From: Methanobacterium sp.
GTDB lineage: Archaea > Methanobacteriota > Methanobacteria > Methanobacteriales > Methanobacteriaceae
Direction of reading: 5' to 3'
DNA length: 64,000 bases
NCBI GenBank assembly: GCA_018263005.1
Contig: JADFDH010000005.1
Coordinates: 1-64,000 of the forward strand
Shown here piece by piece: positions 56,050-64,000 of the stretch. The notes beneath the pieces are model-generated. The model did not search any database and was not told where the DNA came from. It saw only the letters and a program-made list of their open reading frames with translations. Position numbers and translations under genes: made by a program. The first letter of the stretch is position 1; each line of letters begins with the position of its first letter.

Positions 56050-57169
56050 TGGTGATAATAATTGGAATTCTATTCGTGAAAAAATAATTGGATTAGGAGA
56101 ACAATCCATTAGAAAGAGCTATTATCCAGAGTTACAAGAGAGACTTTCTGAATTAGAACGATTTAGGGCATTATTAGATGAAACGAATGATATAATATTT
56201 CTTTCGAATATTTCCTCAGGTAGATTCGTTGATTTTAACAACTCGGCAAGTGCACAATTGGGATATTCCTCTCAGGAAATGTTGGAAATGTCTTTGGAGG
56301 ATCTCATTGTCCCTGATGAAATAGAGGGAATGAAGGATATTATCAACAATTTAATCAGTACTGATAATTTAGAAAACCGTAAAACTATTGAAACATTCCT
56401 GAAGAAAAAGAATAACTCCCAAATAAACATGGAGATCAATTTAAGCGTGGTATTCTTTAGTGATGAACCTTACATTGTAATGGTTGCCCGTGACATCACT
56501 GAACGAAAGGAATTCGAAAACACCATTAAATCTTCCTTAAAGGAGAAAGAAATGCTCCTTAAGGAGATTCATCATAGGGTGAAGAATAATTTACAGATAA
56601 TCTCCAGTTTACTTGCTTTACAGGAAGACTATGTTAAAGAGGATCCTACGGCAGTAAACGTTTTACAGGAAAGTCGAAACCGTGTTCTTTCTATGGCTAT
56701 GATTCATGAGATGCTATACCAATCGGAAGATTTAAGCCATATAAACTTTTCTGATTACTTAAGAAGTATGTTGTCAAACTTATTTCACACTTATGGTGTT
56801 GAAAACATAATTAAAAATGAAATAAATGTGGATGAAGTTTATTTAAATGTGGAAACATCAGTCCCACTAGGCCTAATAATAAGCGAACTAGTCTCCAACA
56901 GCCTCAAATACGCATTCCCCGAGGTAAAAGATAAAAATGAAATATATATAAAAATGTATCGTCTGAATGGGGAATTTGAAATTGCAATAGGTGATAATGG
57001 AGTTGGTTTGCCCAGAAATATCGACTTTAAAAATACAGAATCAACACTCGGGTTGCGACTGGTGAATTCGCTGGTAGATCAACTAGACGGATCAATTGAA
57101 CTAGAAAAAAGCCAAGGAACAGAATTCAAGATCAGATTCAAAGAGTTAGAGTATAAAAAAAGGATATAA
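56039..57169 (+). CDS. PAS-domain sensor histidine kinase (HisKA_2 type)
   Basis: A 376-residue soluble kinase without membrane segments. A PAS domain occupies about residues 40-155 (SGRFVDFNNSASAQLGYSSQEML ... VMVARDITERKEFE). The phosphoacceptor helix is EIHHRVKNNLQIISSLLALQ with His178, the HisKA_2 signature, followed by the ATPase domain with NSLKYAF (N box), DNGVGLP (G1) and TLGLRLV (G2). No response regulator gene lies nearby. Its start overlaps the alcohol dehydrogenase end by 11 bases, suggesting it could sense the redox or metabolic state linked to that enzyme. Confidence 0.93.
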   Translation: MHSNGDNNWNSIREKIIGLGEQSIRKSYYPELQERLSELERFRALLDETNDIIFLSNISSGRFVDFNNSASAQLGYSSQEMLEMSLEDLIVPDEIEGMKDIINNLISTDNLENRKTIETFLKKKNNSQINMEINLSVVFFSDEPYIVMVARDITERKEFENTIKSSLKEKEMLLKEIHHRVKNNLQIISSLLALQEDYVKEDPTAVNVLQESRNRVLSMAMIHEMLYQSEDLSHINFSDYLRSMLSNLFHTYGVENIIKNEINVDEVYLNVETSVPLGLIISELVSNSLKYAFPEVKDKNEIYIKMYRLNGEFEIAIGDNGVGLPRNIDFKNTESTLGLRLVNSLVDQLDGSIELEKSQGTEFKIRFKELEYKKRI

Positions 57170-57224
57170 TAGGTTTTTCAACTTAATTTATTGATATTAT
57201 CATCAAAATCTGCTGATAATAATT

Positions 57225-59000
57225 TTAACTATCCAAATAATAGTACTCTCCTTTCTCTTTCTGCTCCCGGTCCAGATAACTGTTTTTTTTGTTTACCCGG
57301 GGTCTTTTTGTTTCCTTATCCCTACGGAAGGTGATGCCTTCATCTGAGAGGAAGCGGTTCATGGCTGAGCGAAGATCCATAGGTGCACTGGCATGGCCTT
57401 CTACACCTGGTTCTCCGTAGAAAACCATGGCCCTATCGGATATATAATCGATGAATACTATGTCATGGTCCACGATTATGGAGGCGCTGTTACGGCTTTC
57501 CACCACTCTTTTAACTGCTTTAGCAGTTTTTAATCGTTGTTCTACATCTAAAAAAGCTGTTGGCTCGTCAAAAAGGTATATTTCTGAATCTTGGGATAAT
57601 GTTAAAGCTACGGAGAGTCTTTGAAGTTCTCCTCCGCTTAAATCCTGCACTTCCTTATCCATTAACTCCTCCAGGGAGAATGGTTTCATGATCTCAGTTT
57701 TAAACAGGGTACTGCCATAATTAGGGGCTTCAGTTATAAGAAGTTCCTGGACGGTGCCTCTAAAATCTGAGGTAAGGTACTGTGGTTTATAGGCCACTTT
57801 CACCTTATTATTAATTTTACCCGAATCTGGTCTGGTTACTCCGGCTAATATCTTGGCGTAAGTGGTCTTCCCAATACCGTTAGGTCCAAAGGCGGTGATA
57901 ATCTCATCATGATGTACTTCACCACCATCCACTGATAGTGAGAATCCTTTGAATTTTTTTCGAAGATCTGTGTATTCAGTGAGAATTTCTGTATCCAATC
58001 CATGGGATGGAGGTCTCACTTCAAAAATTATGGGCTGCTTACGGAATCTCACATTCTCCTCACGTAAGAAACCATTGATATAAGTGTTGATGCCTACACG
58101 AACGCCTCTTAACTGTGAAACTACCCCATAACCTCCTGGTTCTCCATATAGTATATGAACATAATCAGATATAGCATCCAGGGCTGCTAAGTCATGTTCA
58201 ATAACCAGGACTGATTTACCCTTATCCGCCAGATTTCGAATAACCTTAACAGCATTCAAACGTTGACGCACATCTAACCAGCTGGTGGGTTCGTCAAAGT
58301 AATAGAAATCTGCTTCACGCAATACAGCAGCAGCAATAGCCACCCGTTGTAATTCACCACCACTAAGGTTTTTAATATTTCTGTTTAGGATGTTTGTAAG
58401 TTCCAGTGTTTCTTCAACTTCTCCTGTATCTTCACTTTGACTTATTCCTTCCAAAAGGCCTTTAACCGATCCCTTCACAAATTTAGGGAGTAGATCTACC
58501 ATCTGAGGTTTATGAACCACGCTGATATCGCCGTCGGCTAATTTTCTGAAGTAATTTTGCAGTTGAGAACCCTTGAAATAACTTATAATACTCTCCCAAG
58601 TTACATCTTCATCATAATTACCGAGATTTGGTTTTAATTCACCAGATAATATGCGGATAATTGTTGATTTACCGATTCCGTTGGGGCCAAGCATTCCAAC
58701 AACAGATTCTTCTCTTATACTGGGAAGTCCGAATAGTTCGAACATATTCTGCCCGTAACGATGGATGGGTTCGTCCAATGCTTCAGGTAAGTTTATGATG
58801 TTAACTGCCTGGAATGGGCAGCGGTTTGTGCAGATCCCGCATCCAGAACATAATTCTTCGGAGATTAATGGTTTTTTTGTTTTCGCATCGATGGTTATGG
58901 TGTCATCTTCCATGCGGACTCCGGGACAGTATTCTATGCATACATAATTGCATTTTTTCGGTTGGCAGCGATCACGATCTAGTATGGATATTCTACTCAA
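57225..59000 (-). CDS. abce1: ABCE1/Rli1 ribosome-recycling ATPase
   Basis: A 591-residue protein of the strictly conserved archaeal/eukaryotic family that splits 70S/80S ribosomes. The N-terminal two Fe-S clusters are [18 protein letters not shown] and [16 protein letters not shown] domain 1 has [28 protein letters not shown] and FDEPTSWLD; domain 2 has [29 protein letters not shown] and FDEPTAFLD. Transcribed convergently to the histidine kinase gene. Confidence 0.98.
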   Translation of the reverse strand: MSRISILDRDRCQPKKCNYVCIEYCPGVRMEDDTITIDAKTKKPLISEELCSGCGICTNRCPFQAVNIINLPEALDEPIHRYGQNMFELFGLPSIREESVVGMLGPNGIGKSTIIRILSGELKPNLGNYDEDVTWESIISYFKGSQLQNYFRKLADGDISVVHKPQMVDLLPKFVKGSVKGLLEGISQSEDTGEVEETLELTNILNRNIKNLSGGELQRVAIAAAVLREADFYYFDEPTSWLDVRQRLNAVKVIRNLADKGKSVLVIEHDLAALDAISDYVHILYGEPGGYGVVSQLRGVRVGINTYINGFLREENVRFRKQPIIFEVRPPSHGLDTEILTEYTDLRKKFKGFSLSVDGGEVHHDEIITAFGPNGIGKTTYAKILAGVTRPDSGKINNKVKVAYKPQYLTSDFRGTVQELLITEAPNYGSTLFKTEIMKPFSLEELMDKEVQDLSGGELQRLSVALTLSQDSEIYLFDEPTAFLDVEQRLKTAKAVKRVVESRNSASIIVDHDIVFIDYISDRAMVFYGEPGVEGHASAPMDLRSAMNRFLSDEGITFRRDKETKRPRVNKKNSYLDREQKEKGEYYYLDS

Positions 59001-59177
59001 AATTTATCACCAAAAAGAAGTTTAAAATAATATAGATTTTATTGGTAAGTTCTATTATAATAAGATAATTGTTTATTATTGGAGTTTATATGATTCTTTA
59101 AAATATTTTGATAAATTTAACTATGTATGTTTAAAATAATAAATTAACTTCATTTCAAAAAATCTGGAGAGCTAAAA

Positions 59178-59635
59178 ATGGTTATAAACATCACCAGTTA
59201 CAGTTTTCGAGGAAGGAGGAGTTATACCCAACATATACAGCTGTAATGGTATAAATATTTCTCTTCCTTAAATTGGGATGATTTACCAGAAGATACAATG
59301 AGTATGGCCCTGATCTATGAGGATCCTGATGCTCCACGGGTTTATGGGCTCATTGGATATTATTCAATATACTTGCAGATACTCGGGATCTACCGGAACA
59401 TGTTATGGGGCGAGTAGAGCTAGATAATGGTGCAAGACAAGGTTTAAATGATTTTGGCAGTGTTGGATACGGAGGACCGTGCCCACCCAGTGGAACTCAC
59501 AGATATTATTTTAAAATTTATGCACTTGATATTGAATTAGATCTACCCCCGCTTATAGACAGATCTAATTTTTTAAATGGGATTGAAGGACGTATTCTCG
59601 ATGAAGGACAGATTATGGGTGTTTTTACTCGTTAG
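59178..59635 (+). pseudogene. Broken YbhB/YbcL (PEBP/Raf kinase inhibitor-like) gene
   Basis: Pieces of a PEBP-family protein occur in order but in different frames. Near 59230 a fragment encodes YTCNG.NISLP; at about 59297 SMALIYEDPDAPRVYGLI gives the phosphate-binding DPDAP motif; from about 59402 the frame encodes ARQGLNDFGSVGYGGPCPPSGTHRYYFK and ALDIELDLPP to VFTR and a stop at 59633-59635. The order matches YbhB proteins (DPDAP, then GPCPPxGxHRY), but indels around 59275 and 59360 disrupt it. Parts match a normal ~155-residue protein. A short standalone frame in the 3' half is not a separate gene. Confidence 0.75.
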
Positions 59636-59648
59636 TCAAAAATTAATA

Positions 59649-60596
59649 TCATATGTTAATTTTAGGTAATTTTAATACAATTATAATTAAGAACACAATA
59701 TAAATGGTAAATAATAATATTGCTCTAAAACGTGTGATTCCTGATTTACTTCTAATTAATAATATAAAAATAGTAATTAGAATTAATAGAAAGATGGATA
59801 CTACCTGAAATTCTGTGAAGTCTGGAATTATTACTGGATTTATTAATGAAACCGCTCCTAAAATCAAAGTTGAATTAGCAACTGTACTTCCCATTAAATC
59901 ACCTATTGCTAAATGTTTATGTCCATGAAGTAATGAAATGGTTTCAAAAATAAGTTCAGGAAGAGAAGTACCAAAAGAAATCAGAATAATTCCAATTATA
60001 AAAACAGGAACACCAATTTCACTAGCAAGGATTATAGCATAATCAACCAAATATCTGGCGCTTATTAATAGGGCAATAATCCCTATTGAAAATAAAATCA
60101 AATTTTTCAAGAATTGTTTTTTATTTATCAATTCCTCCTCTTCATCAAAATAAGGTTGTCTGAAAACTAGTAGAAAATAAACAATAAATACAATAATTAA
60201 AATTAGACCATCAATTCTGGATAATAAGCCATCTATAGCCAGTAAAACAGGTAAAAGGGCCAAGAAAAATGGCATAGTAATTTTATTTTTAAATTCATTA
60301 TCTTTGAAATTTACTTTACCTGAAATTAGTACAGCTGTACCTATAATCAAGGATAAATTAACAACATTAGAACCTAAAACATTTCCCAATGAAAGTTCAG
60401 GTACACCTTCGATCGCTGAAGTCACACCAACTACTAATTCTGGTATGCTGGTTGCTATTGCTATTATTATAAATCCCGCAGCAAAATGTCCCAATTTTAG
60501 ATATGATGATATTTTAGTTATAGATTTGGTGACTGTGATACCGCTTAAAATAAGTACTATCAAAAGGGATATAAAAATAGCAAAATCAATGTACAT
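59649..60596 (-). CDS. Sodium/calcium exchanger family antiporter
   Basis: A 315-residue CaCA-family transporter with ten predicted helices in two inverted halves. The two alpha-repeats are visible: SIPELVVGVTSAIEGVPELSLGNVLGSNVVN and SFGTSLPELIFETISLL...LAIGDLMGSTVANSTLIL, with the Glu and Ser/Thr that coordinate calcium. It likely expels calcium in exchange for sodium or protons. Its start faces a divergent glycosyltransferase gene. Confidence 0.92.
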   Translation of the reverse strand: MYIDFAIFISLLIVLILSGITVTKSITKISSYLKLGHFAAGFIIIAIATSIPELVVGVTSAIEGVPELSLGNVLGSNVVNLSLIIGTAVLISGKVNFKDNEFKNKITMPFFLALLPVLLAIDGLLSRIDGLILIIVFIVYFLLVFRQPYFDEEEELINKKQFLKNLILFSIGIIALLISARYLVDYAIILASEIGVPVFIIGIILISFGTSLPELIFETISLLHGHKHLAIGDLMGSTVANSTLILGAVSLINPVIIPDFTEFQVVSIFLLILITIFILLIRSKSGITRFRAILLFTIYIVFLIIIVLKLPKINI

Positions 60597-60702
60597 AATA
60601 ATTTATTATATTTAATATTACATTTTAATTTCATGATCCCCAAAAAAAATTTAAGATATAAAAAATTCTGAAAACTCTTCTTTTATAATGGAGTATTTTT
60701 TT

Positions 60703-62367
60703 ATGAATAAAATCGCAGAACTCTATAAAAAACCACTTTTTATACTGATGATGATCACACTGGTCATAAACGCTTATCTACTCTATAAACAGATTTATAT
60801 TGGGGTTCCTTACTACGATGTCTTTGTATACCTTAACAATGCACTGATATTTACAGGTATTCCTGTGGGAAATCTCAGTGTAATTTATTTATCTCCTTTG
60901 ATGCCATTCTTAACTTCTCTGATTTTCAGAGCGGGTTATATTTCTGCAAATGCGATTTTCATACTTGATAGTATAATATTTGTATGGGGAATAATAGGAC
61001 TATACCTATTATTTAAAGAACGCTTCAATGAAGTACAGAGCCTTACGGGATGTTTAATATTCATATCATTCCCCCTGATATTTACATGGGCTGTATCTGG
61101 AGGTATAGATATCCCGGGAGTTTCAATATCCATCTGGGCCATCTATTTACTAGTTTTGGGTGTTAAAAAAGATTCAAAATACTTATACCTTGTATTCCCA
61201 TTTTTGATGATAGCATTCCTGGCCCGTTACACCTCAGTCATTTTAATATTCCCTATTTTCCTCTATCTCTTGATAAATGATGATTTTGTTCGGAATCTTA
61301 AGAAGATAACTATCGGTGTTCTAACAAGTTTGGCAATTTTTATTCCTTTTATCATGTATTTTTATACAAAACTGGGTAATTTAAACCCCCTGATAAACTT
61401 GGTAACTTCTACTATCATGGGAGCTGGAGGAGCGGTTAATGATTTGGGATATAATCCTGATAAATTATATTTCCTCTTCAATCTCCTAAATTACATATCC
61501 ATAGGCCCCCTACAAGGCGTATACAGCCAGGTGCAGAATCCCTCAAGAGGATATCCCACCATTCTCACATACATACTGATCATAATCGTTCTTTTTGGAT
61601 TGGGGATTTATCTCTACAGGATCATCCGGGAGAAAATGAAAAACATCAGTCCCCCCAAGAAAAGAAATATTTTAAACCTTGTAATACTGGTCTTTCTTAT
61701 TTGTCTGGGTGTTTGGAGTTTCTTTTCCGCTTCATACTTAATAGGAGAACTAATATTTTTAGCAGCATTTTATGCGACTTATCGAATATTAAAAGGCTCA
61801 GGTGAAAATTTGGAAATGGATTTTTTATTCCTTTCCTGGTTCGTTGCATTCTTCATATTCCATAGTATTATCCCCTTGAAAGTGGACCGTTACTTCATCA
61901 CCATGTCTCCGGCACTTGCTTATTTCTTATTATTAGGCTTGAGCACAGTTTTAGAAAAGTATAAAATTCAAATAACTTTTAAGAGAATAAAAATAGAATA
62001 TATATATCTAATTATAGGCCTCATCCTCTTAATATCCACAACAGCTGTACATATGGGCCATACACCACGTCATGGATATGGTTATCAGATCCAATCTGCC
62101 AGCGACTGGTTGATGGAGTATGATCCCCAATATCAAAGCAAGGTAATCTATTCAGATTACGACCCAGCAGTTTCATGGACACTTAAAAAAGAGGTTAAAT
62201 TCGCGGTTCCTCGAATATATGTAGGTCCAGATTCATTTGCCCGATTTTTATTGGATAATAAAGCGGATTATTATATAGACACTTTAACAGATCCTAAATG
62301 GGAAATACCCGGTTATCATATTATTAAGAAGATAGGTGGTATCTCAATTTATCAAAGGGATTTTTAA
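60703..62367 (+). CDS. Membrane glycosyltransferase (GT39/ArnT-like)
   Basis: About 554 residues with some eleven membrane helices and an external C-terminal domain. The first external loop YKQIYIGVPYYDVFVYLNNAL has an Asp in the position used by GT-C enzymes, and SYLIGELIFLAAFYATYRIL and VDRYFITMSPALAYFLLLGLS resemble dolichyl-phosphate-mannose transferases. It probably moves a sugar from a lipid carrier to a surface protein or glycan. GGAG at 60690-60693 supports the ATG at 60703 over one at 60688. Confidence 0.75.
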   Translation: MNKIAELYKKPLFILMMITLVINAYLLYKQIYIGVPYYDVFVYLNNALIFTGIPVGNLSVIYLSPLMPFLTSLIFRAGYISANAIFILDSIIFVWGIIGLYLLFKERFNEVQSLTGCLIFISFPLIFTWAVSGGIDIPGVSISIWAIYLLVLGVKKDSKYLYLVFPFLMIAFLARYTSVILIFPIFLYLLINDDFVRNLKKITIGVLTSLAIFIPFIMYFYTKLGNLNPLINLVTSTIMGAGGAVNDLGYNPDKLYFLFNLLNYISIGPLQGVYSQVQNPSRGYPTILTYILIIIVLFGLGIYLYRIIREKMKNISPPKKRNILNLVILVFLICLGVWSFFSASYLIGELIFLAAFYATYRILKGSGENLEMDFLFLSWFVAFFIFHSIIPLKVDRYFITMSPALAYFLLLGLSTVLEKYKIQITFKRIKIEYIYLIIGLILLISTTAVHMGHTPRHGYGYQIQSASDWLMEYDPQYQSKVIYSDYDPAVSWTLKKEVKFAVPRIYVGPDSFARFLLDNKADYYIDTLTDPKWEIPGYHIIKKIGGISIYQRDF

Positions 62368-62429
62368 TTCTTATTTGAAATAACCAGCAATTCCCTATTA
62401 AATATCCATAATCCCTTATTAATATTAAA

Positions 62430-63464
62430 ATGATTTATATGAAAAAAGAAGATATATTAATGGCTATATCCAGGATAAGGAATGAGATAGGACATGAAAA
62501 CATAAAACCAGATATAAAAGACATTATATTTAATGAAAATAATAAGGAACTGCTTATTATCACATCTGACCGTCCTGAAAAATCCTTGGTTATAGGGAAA
62601 GGAGGATGGGTGGTGGGGAGACTTAAGGAGGATTTGAAGATCAATAAGATACATGTAGAGTCCTATTTAGATCTACATCTTCGCCAATATCGTATGGAGC
62701 TGGCCCTTAAGAAATTTGAACGAGTTTTAAAAAATTATGATACAGAAACTGCCAAACCGTTGAATAATCTTATGAAACTTCTCAAAAAACGGATTGAATT
62801 TCCTCATAGTCCAGAATATATTTTAGAAGAAAATCAATACGAAAAATCAGATAATGATAATAAAGCTATAGTTGCATTATCTGGAGGTGTTGACAGTTCT
62901 TTTGCATTAATTATTGCACATATGATGGGATTTAATCCTTTGGCTGTTACTGTAAACCCGGGGGATATTATTCTCCCTAAATATTATCGGGAAAGAGTGG
63001 AAAAACTTACCAGAACGTTGAATGTAGAACATCAGTACCTGGAAGTGGATATGACTACGGTGGTTGAAGGAGCCTTAGAGGGTAGATATCATCCATGTGG
63101 AAGATGTTCTAAGTTAATAGATGACACCATACTGGGATATGGGCAGAAGATCAGGGCGCCATTTCTGATATTTGGGGATTTATTGGCAACAGGGTCACAA
63201 TCTTTAACATATAAGAAGGATTTACTAAGAATAAACTTGCCAGCAATGCTTTCAGCTACTAAAGGGGAAACTAAAGCATTATCTGGTAAATATGGGATTT
63301 TTACTACCGGAGGTTTTGGCTGTCCTTTACTAGTGGAGACTGTGAAGAAATATAACCATATGAACCGTTATTCAGTACAGAGAGTCCTAAGAGAAACTAG
63401 GGCGGGAATATTAGAACCAGGTGAAGCTCTGGATCTGGTTATGAGTTTATTTAGAAATAAGTGA
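62430..63464 (+). CDS. KH-like domain / PP-loop ATPase fusion
   Basis: A 344-residue protein. The N-terminal ~110 residues end in a KH-like RNA-binding loop (SLVIGKGGWVVGRLKEDL, the GxxG motif). The second part, from about 145, is a PP-loop adenylating domain with VALSGGVDSSFALII, LAVTVNPGDIILP, HPCGRCSKLIDDTIL and GGFGCPLLV; Cys residues there resemble those of tRNA sulfur-transfer enzymes. A role in RNA modification (thiolation or similar) is inferred. The alternative ATG at 62439 is close behind. Confidence 0.8.
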   Translation: MIYMKKEDILMAISRIRNEIGHENIKPDIKDIIFNENNKELLIITSDRPEKSLVIGKGGWVVGRLKEDLKINKIHVESYLDLHLRQYRMELALKKFERVLKNYDTETAKPLNNLMKLLKKRIEFPHSPEYILEENQYEKSDNDNKAIVALSGGVDSSFALIIAHMMGFNPLAVTVNPGDIILPKYYRERVEKLTRTLNVEHQYLEVDMTTVVEGALEGRYHPCGRCSKLIDDTILGYGQKIRAPFLIFGDLLATGSQSLTYKKDLLRINLPAMLSATKGETKALSGKYGIFTTGGFGCPLLVETVKKYNHMNRYSVQRVLRETRAGILEPGEALDLVMSLFRNK

Positions 63465-63522
63465 AAAGAAAATAAAAATTTTCTTTATGAAGATAGAACA
63501 ATGATTTTTTTAAATTAAATAC

Positions 63523-63675
63523 CTATCCTCGAGGCATCATAATTAATTCCAGTACTCCGTATATCACCAGGAAAATCCCGGCCAGATATCCTAGTAAAGC
63601 AGGGTATACGATTATTAATATACCAATGATTATGGCTATTATTCCGATTATTTCTTTGGTGGTTTGTTCTCTCAT
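63523..63675 (-). CDS. DUF3096-like small membrane protein (50 aa)
   Basis: A 50-residue frame with two membrane helices: TKEIIGIIAIIIGILIIVYP and LLGYLAGIFLVIYGVLELI, ending MMPRG. The P-x-LLGYLxGIxLxIYG pattern matches small DUF3096 proteins. The ATG at 63673-63675 is preceded by an AT-rich stretch without a strong Shine-Dalgarno. Function unknown. Confidence 0.7.
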   Translation of the reverse strand: MREQTTKEIIGIIAIIIGILIIVYPALLGYLAGIFLVIYGVLELIMMPRG

Positions 63676-63934
63676 GCTAAAATATCTGTCAAATTTCATA
63701 TATAAATATTGCGAAATTGAGGATTTTTAATGGAAATCAGGGTTAAATACAGTCCAAATTGCGGTTCCAATAATATAAACATGGATTAATTTAATTTAGT
63801 GGTCTTTATGGATTATTAAAACTGTGGATATTAGGGTTCACCAGTTTTAGAAGATTGAAATTAGTGAAGAAGTAAGTAAAAAAAATTTGAAGAGATTAAT
63901 GATTGTAATACTTAATATGGATTTTTAAATTTAT
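63676..63934. other. AT-rich intergenic stretch
   Basis: About 260 bases between the DUF3096 peptide and the window edge, holding only short frames (for example around 63841-63910) and a GGAG-containing segment at 63938-63944. I see no convincing gene or repeat. Confidence 0.35.
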
Positions 63935-64000
63935 TTAAAGGAGAATTCTTATATAATGTTCATCTCCTGATCCTGCTTCAAACTCCATATTGAACATATC
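63935..64000 (-). CDS. Possible 3' end of a gene leaving the window
   Basis: On the minus strand the last 66 bases read DMFNMEFEAGSGDEHYIRILL then a stop at 63935-63937. The frame is open to the window edge, with no match I recognise. The short length makes chance likely, but no competing plus-strand frame exists in this piece. Confidence 0.25.
   Translation of the reverse strand, partial: DMFNMEFEAGSGDEHYIRILL

Noticed and set aside
59405..59635. Separate 76-residue gene
   Set aside because: It is the 3' part of the broken YbhB gene; upstream frames carry the remaining family motifs.

Overview
The window comes from an AT-rich methanogenic archaeon of the order Methanobacteriales, most likely the genus Methanobacterium. 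The evidence is a cell-wall hydrolase with pseudomurein-binding repeats (29.9-31.4 kb), an MptE-type pterin pyrophosphokinase for tetrahydromethanopterin, an F420-hydrogenase-beta-like protein, archaeal information-processing genes (S19e, L39e, L31e, LX, aIF6, prefoldin alpha, RadB, Orc1/Cdc6, ABCE1) and NrpR-type operators (GGAA-N6-TTCC). Start codons are often TTG or GTG behind GGAGG or GGTGAT ribosome-binding sites, so several starts were placed on those sites. I see no tRNA, rRNA, CRISPR array or insertion sequence.

Layout. 0-4.7 kb is a translation and protein-targeting operon: YhbY-like protein, S19e, PDCD5-like protein, a PP-loop ATPase, L39e, L31e, aIF6, LX, prefoldin alpha, FtsY. 4.7-14.9 kb is a mixed accessory stretch: a methyltransferase, a decayed trypsin-like protease, a PIG-L deacetylase, an HGSNAT-like acyltransferase, a dUTPase-like protein, a LytS-5TM/SpoIIE phosphatase with a C-terminal frameshift, an acetolactate synthase homologue, a B12-binding radical SAM protein and a secreted PsbP-like protein. 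15-22 kb holds housekeeping genes: class V aminotransferase, MptE, Orc1/Cdc6, archease followed by RtcB, a methylthio-nucleoside phosphorylase, NadA. 22-29.4 kb carries a membrane protein, a two-domain glycosyltransferase, a DUF763 protein, two unrecognised genes, a PrsW-like protease and PdxS. 29.6-33.7 kb has a small membrane peptide, the pseudomurein hydrolase, an Fpg-like glycosylase, a 48-residue zinc ribbon and an MBL-fold hydrolase.

33.8-42.7 kb is a nitrogen-assimilation island, all on the minus strand: two amt-glnK modules and a split archaeal glutamate synthase operon headed by pdxT (glutaminase domain, GXGXG domain, FrhB-like F420/Fe-S subunit, Fe-S/FMN synthase domain). Each of the three transcription units has one NrpR-like operator, so ammonium uptake, PII signalling, glutamate synthesis and PLP synthase glutaminase look co-regulated by 2-oxoglutarate. 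The FrhB-like subunit has its two FrhB halves in swapped (circularly permuted) order, which is the most unusual protein architecture I found.

42.9-54.7 kb holds malate dehydrogenase, a HEAT-repeat protein, an isopropylmalate/homoisocitrate dehydrogenase, FBP aldolase/phosphatase, DUF434, DUF47 and DUF357 proteins, an archaetidylinositol-phosphate-type synthase, TsaC/Sua5, an M24 peptidase, RadB, an aminotransferase and an Nmad3 protein. 54.9-64 kb holds an Fe-alcohol dehydrogenase overlapping a PAS histidine kinase, ABCE1, a broken YbhB-family gene, a cation/calcium antiporter, a membrane glycosyltransferase, a KH/PP-loop fusion and a DUF3096 peptide.

Two genes (malate dehydrogenase and the pseudomurein hydrolase) lack any ATG, GTG or TTG at the position where the family and the ribosome-binding site demand a start. 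The available codons are ATC and ATA, so these are either rare AUN starts or mutations or sequence errors.
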